DNA from: Methanoculleus sp. UBA208
GTDB lineage: Archaea > Halobacteriota > Methanomicrobia > Methanomicrobiales > Methanoculleaceae
DNA: 36,206 nt
NCBI RefSeq assembly: GCF_002498065.1
Contig: NZ_DAFZ01000068.1
Coordinates: 1-36,206 of the forward strand
Reading direction: 5' to 3'
Part shown: positions 7,225 through 17,094 of the stretch, in pieces
How the letters are laid out: every line of letters begins with the position of its first letter
Numbering within the stretch: the stretch's first letter is position 1
Notes under the pieces: generated by a model
Databases searched by the model: none
What the model was told of the DNA's origin: nothing
What the model saw: only the letters and a program-made list of their open reading frames with translations
Program-made: the position numbers and the translations under genes

Positions 7225-8442
7225 TTATAAGGTGCTATCGCACTCGTGGTATGTAGTAATTCTACCCGAGGCAATCCATGCATTCATAAAGCAGTACGTC
7301 CTGTCTTCACCTGTGTAAGCGGCCCAGGAGAAAACCTCCCCGGGAAGTTTCGTTAGTCCGTCATTTGTTCTCACGTATTCATCGATCATGCGATCCGTTA
7401 TCGCCTCGAATGAATACTGAACAGGCACATCGGCATAGATTTCAGCGGAACCACAGATCCGATTGATCGAAGCGGAGGGGTCGTCGTTGTCGTAGTAAAT
7501 ATGCTCCTTCCAGCTACCTGTCGTGCAATCCCTGAACCAGATGTAGTAGGTTCCAGCGCTACTTATCGTGAAATCGTAATCGTACCAATGTCTTGAGGTT
7601 GCATCGAACCACTTAATTGTCGGACATCCCTGGTATGAGTCACTATTATCGTAAATCGCTACGCCCAGCCATACTTTGTCACCATAATAATCCTCGTCGT
7701 AATAGAATATGTACTCAATCGCATCTCCTCCATCCAGATAAATCTCACGCTCATGATAGATTGCGCCTTCATGCCCGTTATTTGTAAACGAACCCGGCTT
7801 GATCAGCCCCTCGAGGTGAACCGGCCTGCCAGCGTATTGGGAGTTCACATTGTATTGTGCCCATTCACCGTGCAGGGGTGGGGATACATACGAAGCGGAT
7901 CGTGCATTTTCAGGTGAGTAGACTTCGGGCTCAGAGGGGGTGGCTACGCGCACTTCGCTCAGCATGGTCTGCATGTCCGGGTACGCGGTAAAATACTTCA
8001 TAGGAAATGAGATGCTCCCGTCGTTCATGGCAAGCGAAAGTTCAAACATCTTTTTTGGGATCCTTAACACAGTCAGACTCTGGGCTTCAGTTACTTGAAC
8101 GGGAGAGAAGTATCTCAATCCAGTCTTTTCATCAAAACACTCATTTTTCAGTAACACTTGTGCATCAGCAAGCTCAACCCGATCGGCATAATCCGCTGAA
8201 TTCCGATCCTTGATCCAAGATTCCGGAAACACCAGTGTTATCAGGTCGTCTTCCCCTAACGATGGTGAAACGACAATGTCCTGAGAACTGAAGTCGGGAG
8301 TGATGATTACGCTATCCGCAAGTTCTTCTTCAGCGATCGCATCTATACTTGTTTGCGCACTTGCCATCGATACCACAACCACGCTCACCAGCAGTCCGGT
8401 GAGGAGCATGGAAACTGCTCGCATTCCAATTTTTCCGTTCAT
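7225..8442 (-). CDS. Secreted protein of unknown function, AT-richer than neighbours
   Basis: This protein of 405 residues has a signal peptide (MRAVSMLLTGLLVSVVVVSM, cleavage near ASAQ). The mature part is rich in Tyr and Asp, with stretches such as EYIFYYDEDYYGDKVWLGVA and AGTYYIWFRDCTTGS that suggest a beta-sandwich, and three or four cysteines that could pair. I recognise no family. The start at 8442 is supported by a strong SD (GGGAGGAGG) just upstream. The frame stays open 32 codons further up to an ATG, giving a cysteine-containing extension that is shared with the 15992-16930 gene but probably not translated. Base composition is clearly lower in GC than the surrounding genes, which suggests acquisition. 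Promoter copy 5 drives it. Confidence 0.7.
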   Translation of the reverse strand: MNGKIGMRAVSMLLTGLLVSVVVVSMASAQTSIDAIAEEELADSVIITPDFSSQDIVVSPSLGEDDLITLVFPESWIKDRNSADYADRVELADAQVLLKNECFDEKTGLRYFSPVQVTEAQSLTVLRIPKKMFELSLAMNDGSISFPMKYFTAYPDMQTMLSEVRVATPSEPEVYSPENARSASYVSPPLHGEWAQYNVNSQYAGRPVHLEGLIKPGSFTNNGHEGAIYHEREIYLDGGDAIEYIFYYDEDYYGDKVWLGVAIYDNSDSYQGCPTIKWFDATSRHWYDYDFTISSAGTYYIWFRDCTTGSWKEHIYYDNDDPSASINRICGSAEIYADVPVQYSFEAITDRMIDEYVRTNDGLTKLPGEVFSWAAYTGEDRTYCFMNAWIASGRITTYHECDSTL

Positions 8443-8459
8443 TTCGTTTTCCTCCTCCC

Positions 8460-8603
8460 GAAGGCAGGAGGGGCATACCTTCAAGTATGGAGAATGCGTA
8501 CATCCCTTTGCCTCCGGGCATGCGGGACGTTCACCCATCCGATTCATTCCTGGCCGGGTGGACCCCCGCGCTGTTGCAGGCGCCGCCCGCGGCACCCACG
8601 ACT
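8460..8603 (-). repeat. Conserved 5' leader block, copy A
   Basis: Between promoter copy 5 and ATG 8442 lies a leader that matches those at 16955-17094 and, less well, 14815-14925. Shared strings on the plus strand include GGCCGGGTGGACCCCCGCGC and GCATGCGGGACGTTCACCCA. In this copy the block holds an in-frame open extension of the downstream gene (MGERPACPEAKG...), with cysteines in CPEAKGC and VCPSC. Confidence 0.7.
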
Positions 8604-8677
8604 GAGAACTCAACGTTCCTCTATATCCATTTTCCGGCCCGACCAACTACACGTCGAGGCATTTCGATCCTTTTTGC
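8604..8677 (-). promoter_or_regulatory. Shared envelope promoter module, copy 5 (diverged TATA)
   Basis: The minus-strand read is GGATCGAAATGCCTCGACG, TGTAGT, 8 bases, then CCGGAAAATGGATATAGAGG and AACGTTGAGTTCTC. The upstream GGATCGAA...CTCGAC part and the downstream AACGTTGA part match the other copies; the central ACAGAAATCG is diverged. It points to the gene at 8442. The rest of the gap (8678-8822) holds nothing I can name. Confidence 0.65.
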
Positions 8678-8822
8678 CCTCCAAAGTATGCCACAACGAC
8701 CGGGACCTGAGTTGCATCGGCCGAGAAGAGAACTGGCACGGTAGGGGAGATCCAGGATAGGGAAGCTCATGCCTGCCAGCATTTGGCGGATTCCGGACAA
8801 TATCTCTCCCCGGGAACCCCTA

Positions 8823-9269
8823 TCATGGCCACATCGTCAGGACCACGTAGTACGCACCCTCGTACTCCATAAGCGGGTACAGCCCCGTCTCCCCGTCGGG
8901 GCCGTAGGCGTCCTGGAGCGCCCTGCTCTCCGCGTAGGAGACCCCGACACCCCCGATGAAGCGCTGGTCCCGCATACCCCACCCCCACGCCGACGGGTTC
9001 TTCTCCTCGCCCCGGATCACCGCATCGAGCGCCGGATGGTCGGCAAAGTCCCGCTCGGTCAGGGGAACGATCATGCTCTCCCCCGGTTCCGCCCGCTCCA
9101 TGACGTAGAGCATCGGCTGCCCGCCAGAACTCTCCATGGCGTAAATGATGAGGGCGTCGGCGAGCATGAAGCCGAGCGCGACGGCGACGATGCCGATAAG
9201 GCTGCAGGCGACGACGAGCCCCGCCGTTTTGAGCCGGTTCCCGGGTTCCGGTTTCCCATCTTCTTTCAT
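8823..9269 (-). CDS. Short single-pass membrane protein (LD-x-I/V-RG family, paralog 2)
   Basis: The 148-residue protein has one membrane segment (AGLVVACSLIGIVAVALGFM) and an external domain containing MIVPLTERDFADHPALDAVI, then RGEEKNP, GVSYAES and the ending MEYEGAYYVVLTMWP. It is clearly related to the next gene upstream (9294-9737) and to 5685-6116, in the same order of motifs. It lies 24 bases after the 9294-9737 gene, so both form one operon from promoter copy 2. No characterised family is recognised. The cytoplasmic N-terminus is short and charged (MKEDGKPEPGNRLK), consistent with an N-in orientation. Confidence 0.75.
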   Translation of the reverse strand: MKEDGKPEPGNRLKTAGLVVACSLIGIVAVALGFMLADALIIYAMESSGGQPMLYVMERAEPGESMIVPLTERDFADHPALDAVIRGEEKNPSAWGWGMRDQRFIGGVGVSYAESRALQDAYGPDGETGLYPLMEYEGAYYVVLTMWP

Positions 9270-9293
9270 TCCGATTTCACCCTTTTGAACCCA

Positions 9294-9737
9294 TCAGGGG
9301 ATCGAGACAAGGAGGTAATAGTACGCACCGTCGTATTCGAGGTAAGGGCGGTTCTGTGCCTCGAAATCGGTGCCAAACGATTCTATGAGAACGCTTCGCT
9401 CCACGTACGTCACCGGAGCATGCCCAATTGTTCGCTCGTCGGGATCATCATGAGGTGTGCTTTCCAGGTCCCAAGGCAACGGACCCCTGTTATCGCCGCG
9501 GATCACGGAGTCGAGTGCCGGGTGCTGCTCAAAGTCCTTCTCGGTCAGGTGGATGATAGAAGCGTTCTCCAGCCGCTCCCCCCTGACCTCCCAGACGCTC
9601 AGCCCCGGAGAGCCACTGCTCCCCGCGAGCCAGGCGAAGAAAGCCGTATACGCGAGCACAACCGTCGCGACGAGAACGACGGCGCCGACGAACGCGAAGA
9701 TCCCTATGGCAATCAGGCGCTTCCTGTCAGGCTCCAT
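9294..9737 (-). CDS. Short single-pass membrane protein (LD-x-I/V-RG family, paralog 3)
   Basis: This protein of about 147 residues has a charged start (MEPDRKRL), one membrane segment (IAIGIFAFVGAVVLVATVVL) and an external domain with SIIHLTEKDFEQHPALDSVI, RGDNRG, VTYVERS and the ending YLEYDGAYYYLLVSIP. ATG 9737 is chosen because GGAGGAG lies just upstream. The frame is open for 15 more codons to an ATG at 9782, giving a cysteine-rich MCGICPACAETGGDC extension whose CPxC spacing to the true start equals that in the leader of the 7225-8442 gene. It is first in a two-gene operon with 8823-9269. Confidence 0.75.
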   Translation of the reverse strand: MEPDRKRLIAIGIFAFVGAVVLVATVVLAYTAFFAWLAGSSGSPGLSVWEVRGERLENASIIHLTEKDFEQHPALDSVIRGDNRGPLPWDLESTPHDDPDERTIGHAPVTYVERSVLIESFGTDFEAQNRPYLEYDGAYYYLLVSIP

Positions 9738-9810
9738 GCAGTCTCCTCCGGTCTCGGCGCAGGCCGGACAGATCCCGCACATCGGGGCACCGATTCCGGC
9801 AGTTATCGGT

Positions 9811-9865
9811 GAGAGGTCGACGTCCCCCTATAAACGATTTCTGTCACGATCGTCTACGTATCGAA
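9811..9865 (-). promoter_or_regulatory. Shared envelope promoter module, copy 2
   Basis: On the minus strand the core (9828-9863) reads TTCGATACGTAGA, 8 bases, GACAGAAATCGTTTATAGG-type TATA, then ACGTCGACCTCTC. The GTGTAGA box is ACGTAGA here. It lies about 90 bases upstream of ATG 9737 and points into the two-gene operon 9737-8823. Confidence 0.75.
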
Positions 9866-9939
9866 CCGCTTCGAGCCGTTAGGCTCCCGGAACGGGCCGC
9901 GACGGGTAGAAGAGGGATGGCACCCGGGTACGGATCGTG

Positions 9940-9970
9940 GTAAAAGAAGGGTGTGCCCGGACTCGGGCAC
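9940..9970 (-). terminator. Hairpin terminator after lon
   Basis: Nine bases past the lon stop there is a perfect 7-bp stem, GTGCCCG / CGGGCAC, with a GACT loop (9953-9970). On the minus strand a pyrimidine tract CTTCTTTTACC follows. This fits a transcription end for lon and shields the envelope operon downstream. Confidence 0.55.
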
Positions 9971-9979
9971 GAAGGAGGG

Positions 9980-12358
<2,379 letters not shown>

Positions 12359-12374
12359 GGTGACTCCGGATTGT

Positions 12375-12393
12375 TTAGTTCGCATTTACCTAA
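12375..12393. promoter_or_regulatory. MarR-type operator at the lon promoter
   Basis: The sequence TTAGTT-N7-ACCTAA is an imperfect inverted repeat 17 bases before lon ATG 12358. The same half-sites with the same 7-base spacer occur before marR (12847-12865). Its position over the expected transcription start suggests repression of lon. Confidence 0.6.
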
Positions 12394-12414
12394 CAATTTG
12401 GCCGGCCAAAAAAA

Positions 12415-12834
12415 TCATCCGACCTTTCTCAGGATCTCCACCAGGAGATCCACTTCGTTCTCATCGAGCGTCCGCACCATCCTCTCGATCATCCGGTTCA
12501 GAGCGTTCCGCTCGGCGTTTGCCAGCATCCGCCCCTTCTCGGTCAGCCGGATGTAGGTGACCCTCCCGTCGTCGGGGGACTTCTGGCGGTAGGCGCACTC
12601 CATCCGGACGAACCGATCGACCATCTCCGTCACGGTGGGTTTCGAGTTCCTGGTGATCTCGGCAAGACTGCTGAACGTCACGTCGCCGTGCTCGTCGATG
12701 ACTTTCAGGTAGGCGACCTGCTTCGCCGTCATCTCCGAGAGCCCGCATTCGGAGATGATCTCGGAGGAGCATTCGTTCTTGATGGCGATCAGGCGATCAA
12801 ACACTTCGAACAGGTGCTCGTGTCTCGCCGCCAT
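12415..12834 (-). CDS. MarR-family transcriptional regulator
   Basis: The 139-residue protein has the MarR layout. An N-terminal dimer helix is followed by MTAKQVAYLKVIDEHGDVTF, then a winged helix with recognition region TRNSKPTVTEMVDRFVRM and wing PDDGRVTYIRLTEKG. A C-terminal helix (RNALNRMIERMV) completes the dimer. MarR proteins bind palindromic sites and often respond to small aromatic or oxidative signals; no ligand can be deduced here. The gene sits immediately upstream of lon on the same strand, with 56 bases between them. The promoter has TTTATA at about 12867-12872 and the operator between TATA and ATG, so it is probably self-repressing. Confidence 0.88.
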   Translation of the reverse strand: MAARHEHLFEVFDRLIAIKNECSSEIISECGLSEMTAKQVAYLKVIDEHGDVTFSSLAEITRNSKPTVTEMVDRFVRMECAYRQKSPDDGRVTYIRLTEKGRMLANAERNALNRMIERMVRTLDENEVDLLVEILRKVG

Positions 12835-12846
12835 GGTTGATGCTGA

Positions 12847-12873
12847 TTAGTTTGGTTTGACCTAACTATAAAG
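12847..12873 (-). promoter_or_regulatory. marR promoter with operator
   Basis: On the minus strand CTTTATAGTTAGG supplies a TATA box about 35 bases before ATG 12834. The inverted repeat TTAGTT-N7-ACCTAA (12847-12865) overlaps the TATA-to-start interval. It is the twin of the lon site at 12375-12393. Confidence 0.65.
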
Positions 12874-12979
12874 GTTGTGATGGACGGATCCCGCCCGAAA
12901 GCGGGTTCCGGGACGGCCCCGGTAGAGCATATTCGCAACGGGCACCCCAGGACTTGCGCACATCCGGGATCTAGAAGAT

Positions 12980-14125
12980 TCAGGTCTTCGTAGACCCGCC
13001 AAGCACCGCAAACCCCCCATCCAGGGTCTGCACGATATCCGTGACGATTTCCACCTCCGCCTCCGTGCCGGCACTGACCCGGACAATCTCACCGCGATCG
13101 TCACATTTCATCACGTGAATCGGCGACCCGAGATGGTTCCCCATGGTGTAACCCTCACCCTCGGAACTCTCGAGGCACGCACAGGCGTAACCCCCATCGG
13201 AGGCCCGGGTAACCGGACAGGGCATATGAAACTCCGTCACGCCCATATCAGAGCCGTCCCGGTCAAGAGATCGGTCGACCGTGACCGATCTTCCGACAGC
13301 CTCTCCTTCCAGAGTCCTACCTACCCTATAGAGCAGATCCACGCTACTGTCCGGCTTCTCCCGCACCGAGTATACGCGGTAAAGCGTGACCCCGGCAAAC
13401 TCAGGCCCTTCCTCGAAGGTCCGGGTCCAGGTGACGTTACCCTCTTCATCGAGCCGCATCACCCAGAGCGGATGGCTGTCCGTCGTCCCTGCAACGATGC
13501 ATCCCCCGTCCGATGCCGAAGCGACCCCCAGAGCCCGTCCCCGGCCGAGATCCGGGTAGGTCCGTTCCCGGAGGAGCGACCCGGTATCGTTCGCGACCGC
13601 CACCCGGACATCCCTATCGTGCCTGCTCCCTGCAGCCACGATGCCTCCGTCCGGCAGACCGGAGACACCAGGCACGGACCCCGAAACCCGGCTGCTCCAG
13701 ACCGGTGTCCCGTCGCCGGCAACCCGGAATAGAGACCCGTCACCCGTCCCGGCGGTGAAACTGCCGTCGGCGTGGGCAGCGACTGCCTCAACGCCATACC
13801 GTGTCGGGAACGACCGGTTCCACTCGATCCGGCCGTCCTCCGCGATCTTGAGCAGCAGAGCCTGCTCGTTGCTTCCCGGAGATTGCTTGACCGACCCTCC
13901 GACAAGCAGGCCGCCGTCCGAAACCGGCACGATGACGGTGCCGTATTCGTCGCCCCCTCCATCAAAGGCGGCGTGCCAGATCTCGATACCGGCGGCATCG
14001 GTGCGGGTGACGGAGAGATCGTGGCGGTCGGCGACAACGTCGCTTGAGAGACATCCCGGTGCAAAAACAAGGGCGATGAGGAATAAAAGAGCGAAGGAGA
14101 TCGCCCGGTTACGGGTCTCGTCCAT
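12980..14125 (-). CDS. Lipoprotein with beta-propeller-like DGG repeats
   Basis: The 381-residue protein has a lipoprotein signal (ISFALLFLIALVFAPGCLSS) and repeated DGGxxVGG-type units, including VSDGGLLVGGSVKQ, LPDGGIVAAGSRH, ASDGGCIVAGTTD, ASDGGYACA and TLDGGFAVLGGSTKT. Each unit is paired with an aspartate-rich VxRxDxxGxxxW strand such as VMRLDEEGNVTWTRTF. This spacing is typical of archaeal PQQ/kelch-like propellers built from about seven blades. It is likely a surface-anchored binding or adhesion protein; the ligand is unknown. The ATG overlaps the stop of the 14125-14796 gene (TGATG), so the two genes form an operon from promoter copy 3. Confidence 0.78.
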   Translation of the reverse strand: MDETRNRAISFALLFLIALVFAPGCLSSDVVADRHDLSVTRTDAAGIEIWHAAFDGGGDEYGTVIVPVSDGGLLVGGSVKQSPGSNEQALLLKIAEDGRIEWNRSFPTRYGVEAVAAHADGSFTAGTGDGSLFRVAGDGTPVWSSRVSGSVPGVSGLPDGGIVAAGSRHDRDVRVAVANDTGSLLRERTYPDLGRGRALGVASASDGGCIVAGTTDSHPLWVMRLDEEGNVTWTRTFEEGPEFAGVTLYRVYSVREKPDSSVDLLYRVGRTLEGEAVGRSVTVDRSLDRDGSDMGVTEFHMPCPVTRASDGGYACACLESSEGEGYTMGNHLGSPIHVMKCDDRGEIVRVSAGTEAEVEIVTDIVQTLDGGFAVLGGSTKT

Positions 14126-14796
14126 CAGAGATAGAGCCCCCCGGCACCGACATGGTATCCGGCCGGCACCGGGACAAAGCCCGACTCCGTGCTCGGAACG
14201 GCCGCATTCACCGTCGCCGTCCAGATATTCTCTTCGATCAGGTATTTCATGCCCCCGCCGCCCTGGTACTCGAGGTCGAACGAGATCGATGTGGCGTTCT
14301 CCGGCGGGACGAAGCCGTCGAGGAAGACGACCGTGGTGTAGGTCCCGCCCGACCCCCGGGTGAACCCGGCGACACTCACGTTGTCAGGGGTTGCGAGGAC
14401 CGGAACGAGCAGCCTCGGCTCTTCTTTCGTCTCGAACTCGCCGGTCGGTCTGAAGATATCCTGCGCGTAGTCTTCCGTCGTCGTGAACGCGAGCATCTTC
14501 CCGTACGGTGTCTCCCGAATCGCCGTCCGCCACCCGGCGGGCTGGAGAACGCTGGACGACTCGAACATTACCAGCTCGCCCTCCGCGTTCGCCGGAACCG
14601 GGACCATGACCGTGGCGGTGCCGTTCACGGCAAGACCGGAGAGACCGGTGATCCGGATCAAGTAGGAGTCGTTCGGCATGGTCGTCTCGACGAATGCAGG
14701 AGCCAGGAGGAGCAGAAAGACAACCACAGCAAGAAAACAGACCGCTCCCAGCACAAGCAGTATGGTTTTTCCGGTATTCACATGTTTTTCGTCCAT
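14125..14796 (-). CDS. Single-pass envelope protein (TPYGKMLAF family, paralog 1)
   Basis: This protein of about 223 residues has one N-terminal membrane segment (TILLVLGAVCFLAVVVFLLL) and an exterior domain with N-glycosylation sites (NGTA, NVSV, NATS). It shares WRTAIRETPYGKMLAFTTTE, YTTVVFLDGFVPPENATS and the general layout with the protein at 15260-15967. ATG 14796 is preferred because GGTGAG precedes it. I do not recognise the family. It is the first gene of a two-gene operon with the propeller lipoprotein, so the two may act as partners at the surface. Confidence 0.72.
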   Translation of the reverse strand: MDEKHVNTGKTILLVLGAVCFLAVVVFLLLLAPAFVETTMPNDSYLIRITGLSGLAVNGTATVMVPVPANAEGELVMFESSSVLQPAGWRTAIRETPYGKMLAFTTTEDYAQDIFRPTGEFETKEEPRLLVPVLATPDNVSVAGFTRGSGGTYTTVVFLDGFVPPENATSISFDLEYQGGGGMKYLIEENIWTATVNAAVPSTESGFVPVPAGYHVGAGGLYL

Positions 14797-14814
14797 CGTC
14801 TCACCGGGCACCCG

Positions 14815-14925
14815 GGTATGCAAGGCACGTACATCCCCTCCGCCATCCGGCATGCGAGACGTTCGCCCATCCGGTTCATCACCGTCCGGGTGGGCCCCGG
14901 TGCTCCGGGATACCGGTACCTATGC
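14815..14925 (-). repeat. Conserved 5' leader block, copy C (partial)
   Basis: This block carries the elements ATCCGGTTCATCACCGTCCG, GTGGGCCCCGGTGCTCCGGG and GGTACCGG-type strings in the same order as in copies A and B. Relative to copies A and B, one extra base lies in the part that resembles the MGER... extension, so no shared peptide is encoded here. Confidence 0.6.
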
Positions 14926-15000
14926 ATGAGAAATCAACGTTTCCCTATAAACGATTTCTGTCCATACTCTCTACACATCGAAGCATTCTGATCCTTTTGC
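14926..15000 (-). promoter_or_regulatory. Shared envelope promoter module, copy 3
   Basis: Minus-strand read: AAAAGGATCAGAATGCTTCG, ATGTGTAGA, 8 bases, ACAGAAATCGTTTATAGG and then AACGTTGATTTCTC. The core is 14945-14980. It points into the operon 14796-12980 with a leader of about 125 bases. Confidence 0.78.
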
Positions 15001-15259
15001 CCCCGGAAATGCGCCTCCGCCGATCCTGGAGACTCCCTGTCCCGGCCGATGGAAAACTTGCGCCGTCAAGCGAACAGCCGGCATCAGGGGCAAAGATTAC
15101 CATTAATAAACGATTCTGGCATTCTCCAGCTTCACGCACGCTCATGCCTCTTCAAGGGCTCAAGAAGATTTCCGGTTGCGGGATCTGCGCATCCGGAAAA
15201 GGGATTTGAAAGCCCACCGGCAGTCCCTGAACGCGAATCTGCTTTTCACTTCGCATGCA
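15001..15259. other. Intergenic stretch with no gene seen
   Basis: These 259 bases lie between promoter copy 3 and the end of the 15260-15967 gene. No convincing coding, hairpin or promoter signal was found. Short open frames here lack a start with ribosome binding site or any recognisable protein features. Confidence 0.5.
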
Positions 15260-15967
15260 TTAGAACTCGCTTATCGGAACCCAATTTCCACCACCTTCGT
15301 ACCTCGCAGCATGAACGTTTACCGGAATTACTCCGCGAATGTCAGGAGGAACATGCTCCAGAATACTCACCCGGAACGTATCCCCCGATATAGAGTGATG
15401 GGTTCCCTCAGATACGGTTAACTCCAGGTTAACGGCAACATCCGTTGCACTCGCATTCAGAGGCACAAGATCCTCCGGGAGGAAGAGGACCGATGTGTAT
15501 CCGGACCCATCCCGCGTGCTGGAATTCCATCCTGCAGAGGCATTGAGACCGCCACGCATGAGCGGGGAGAGAGACTCATTCTGAGGGTCTGTCAGTCTTA
15601 ACTCACCGGGATCAAAATTTTTGAAAAATTCTGCGTGGATATCGGTAAGGTTCGCGCCGACCGATTGAAAAGCAAGCATTTTGCCATAGGGGGTTACGAC
15701 AATTACCGATTTCCAGTTGCCGAATTGCCTGTACTGGAGTTCCTCTTCCGAAAAAACCAGCTCCCCGTCCCTCATAGGCATCGGCACGATAATATCGGTG
15801 ACCGGTTCGCCGGTATAGTTGGAAAGGTCGCCTATTGTGACCGTATATCTGTAATAGCCCGGGTTTGAGTTGATCCAGGCAACTCCGAACAGGGTAAGGG
15901 AGAACATAAGAATGACGGTAACTGCAGCCGCTAAAAATAGGATTTTGAGTTTATTCAAAGACACCAT
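15260..15967 (-). CDS. Single-pass envelope protein (TPYGKMLAF family, paralog 2)
   Basis: The 235-residue protein has one membrane segment (ILFLAAAVTVILMFSLTLFG) and an exterior domain with several NxS/T sites (NYTG, NLTD, NESL, NASA, NSST, NASAT). It shares SVIVVTPYGKMLAFQSVG and YTSVLFLPEDLVPLNASA with 14125-14796, so both descend from one gene, although base composition here is much more AT-rich. ATG 15967 has an SD-like AAAGGAG. It lies 24 bases after the phospholipase-like gene and is its operon partner. Function is unknown. Confidence 0.72.
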   Translation of the reverse strand: MVSLNKLKILFLAAAVTVILMFSLTLFGVAWINSNPGYYRYTVTIGDLSNYTGEPVTDIIVPMPMRDGELVFSEEELQYRQFGNWKSVIVVTPYGKMLAFQSVGANLTDIHAEFFKNFDPGELRLTDPQNESLSPLMRGGLNASAGWNSSTRDGSGYTSVLFLPEDLVPLNASATDVAVNLELTVSEGTHHSISGDTFRVSILEHVPPDIRGVIPVNVHAARYEGGGNWVPISEF

Positions 15968-15991
15968 CGTTTTTGTGCTCCTTTGATCTCT

Positions 15992-16930
15992 TTAGGGACG
16001 GGTAACATAATTTACAAGGCCCATATTATACTTTGCACCGTCAACAAAACAATTTCGGGTATCCTGGACGAGAGTTGGGTCATCCCCCCAGTTACTATAC
16101 TGATCCATGGTGCTACGGATATAATTCATATACTGATACGATGCCGATGCGAGACTACCGGCACTGTCACTAACATCAGATATATAGTAATAATACCAGT
16201 TCAATTCGACATCGCTACGGTAATTCTTGCCACTTGTCCAATTGTTATGGACATAGGATTCATATGCCTGGTGATTTGCAAGATATACAGGGGCGTAATG
16301 GAAAGGCTGTGACATATCCGTCATAAAGTGCAGAGAGTAGGCCAAACATGTATAACCAAGATCGTCGTTTGACAGGTCATCGTCATGAAGATAATCCCTG
16401 GCAAGATTTGCATAACGCTCGGCCTGATCGGGAGCGCCAGTTATGGAATAATGATTCAAAGATGCATCCCCCCAATCATCAGGATCGGCTGCTGTTTCGT
16501 TGAGGATGGCGCATGCCGCAGAACTCAGTCCCATTTTCTGTCCGGCTATCCGTGCCATGTCGTTGTGAGGTGCAGGCCCGCCCCCGATATACCCCGACCA
16601 CTGGATGCTAACACCGCCTGAACCTTGGTTGAGGAGTATTTCTGCAACTTCGGTAAGGGTAGTTAATTTTTCCGCATCGGAAAGGGTATTGTTCCTGACC
16701 TCATCTAAGGACTGCAGGAGGTCTTTTTTCACATCCACATCAATGTCGCTTGATTTGATGTCATCCATTAAAGTAGCATAAATACAGTCAATTTCCTGTT
16801 GCGTCAGTGTGATCTCCGGCTCAGGGAGAACTACCAATTCATTTGCGCTCACCGCAGGCACCACAACCACACTCACCAGCAACATTGCTAGGAACATGGG
16901 GAATGCCCGCATTCCAACTTGTCCATTCAT
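15992..16930 (-). CDS. Secreted zinc-dependent phospholipase C-like protein
   Basis: This protein of about 312 residues has a signal peptide (MFLAMLLVSVVVVPAVSA) and a helical mature domain. Metal-ligand-like segments are HNDMARIAGQKMG, then DDWGDASLNHYS, the central CLAYSLHFMTDMSQPFHYAP and a following HNNW. The HxxxD...PFH arrangement is typical of the zinc phospholipase C / S1-P1 nuclease fold. Substrate cannot be told from sequence. The start at 16930 has a clear GGAGG; the open frame continues 34 codons upstream into a leader shared with the 7225-8442 gene. The gene is AT-rich compared with its neighbours. It is driven by promoter copy 4 and followed by a membrane protein in the same operon. 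Confidence 0.75.
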   Translation of the reverse strand: MNGQVGMRAFPMFLAMLLVSVVVVPAVSANELVVLPEPEITLTQQEIDCIYATLMDDIKSSDIDVDVKKDLLQSLDEVRNNTLSDAEKLTTLTEVAEILLNQGSGGVSIQWSGYIGGGPAPHNDMARIAGQKMGLSSAACAILNETAADPDDWGDASLNHYSITGAPDQAERYANLARDYLHDDDLSNDDLGYTCLAYSLHFMTDMSQPFHYAPVYLANHQAYESYVHNNWTSGKNYRSDVELNWYYYYISDVSDSAGSLASASYQYMNYIRSTMDQYSNWGDDPTLVQDTRNCFVDGAKYNMGLVNYVTRP

Positions 16931-16954
16931 CTGCTTTCCTCCGATAATTTCCCG

Positions 16955-17094
16955 GAGGCAAGTGAGGCATACTTTCAAGTACACAAGGCACGTACACTCT
17001 TTTGCCACCGGGCATGCGGGATGTTCACCCATCCGATTCGCTCTTGGCCGGGTGGACCCCCGCGCTTCGGGATACCAGTCCCGGTATCCACGAT
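16955..17094 (-). repeat. Conserved 5' leader block, copy B, with hairpin
   Basis: This leader closely matches copy A (8460-8603), including GGCCGGGTGGACCCCCGCGC and GCATGCGGGATGTTCACCCA. Within it GGATACC-AGTCCC-GGTATCC (17070-17089) forms a 7-bp stem with a 6-base loop in the RNA leader. It encodes an in-frame MGEHPACPVAKE... extension of the downstream gene, with cysteines near VCLTC. Confidence 0.7.

Noticed and set aside
14800..14870. Cysteine-rich upstream peptide in leader copy C
   Set aside because: A one-base difference from the other copies breaks the frame, so it does not encode the same peptide.
15049..15393. Plus-strand open frame in the gap before 15260-15967
   Set aside because: No ribosome binding site, no recognisable features, and it runs into the opposite gene.
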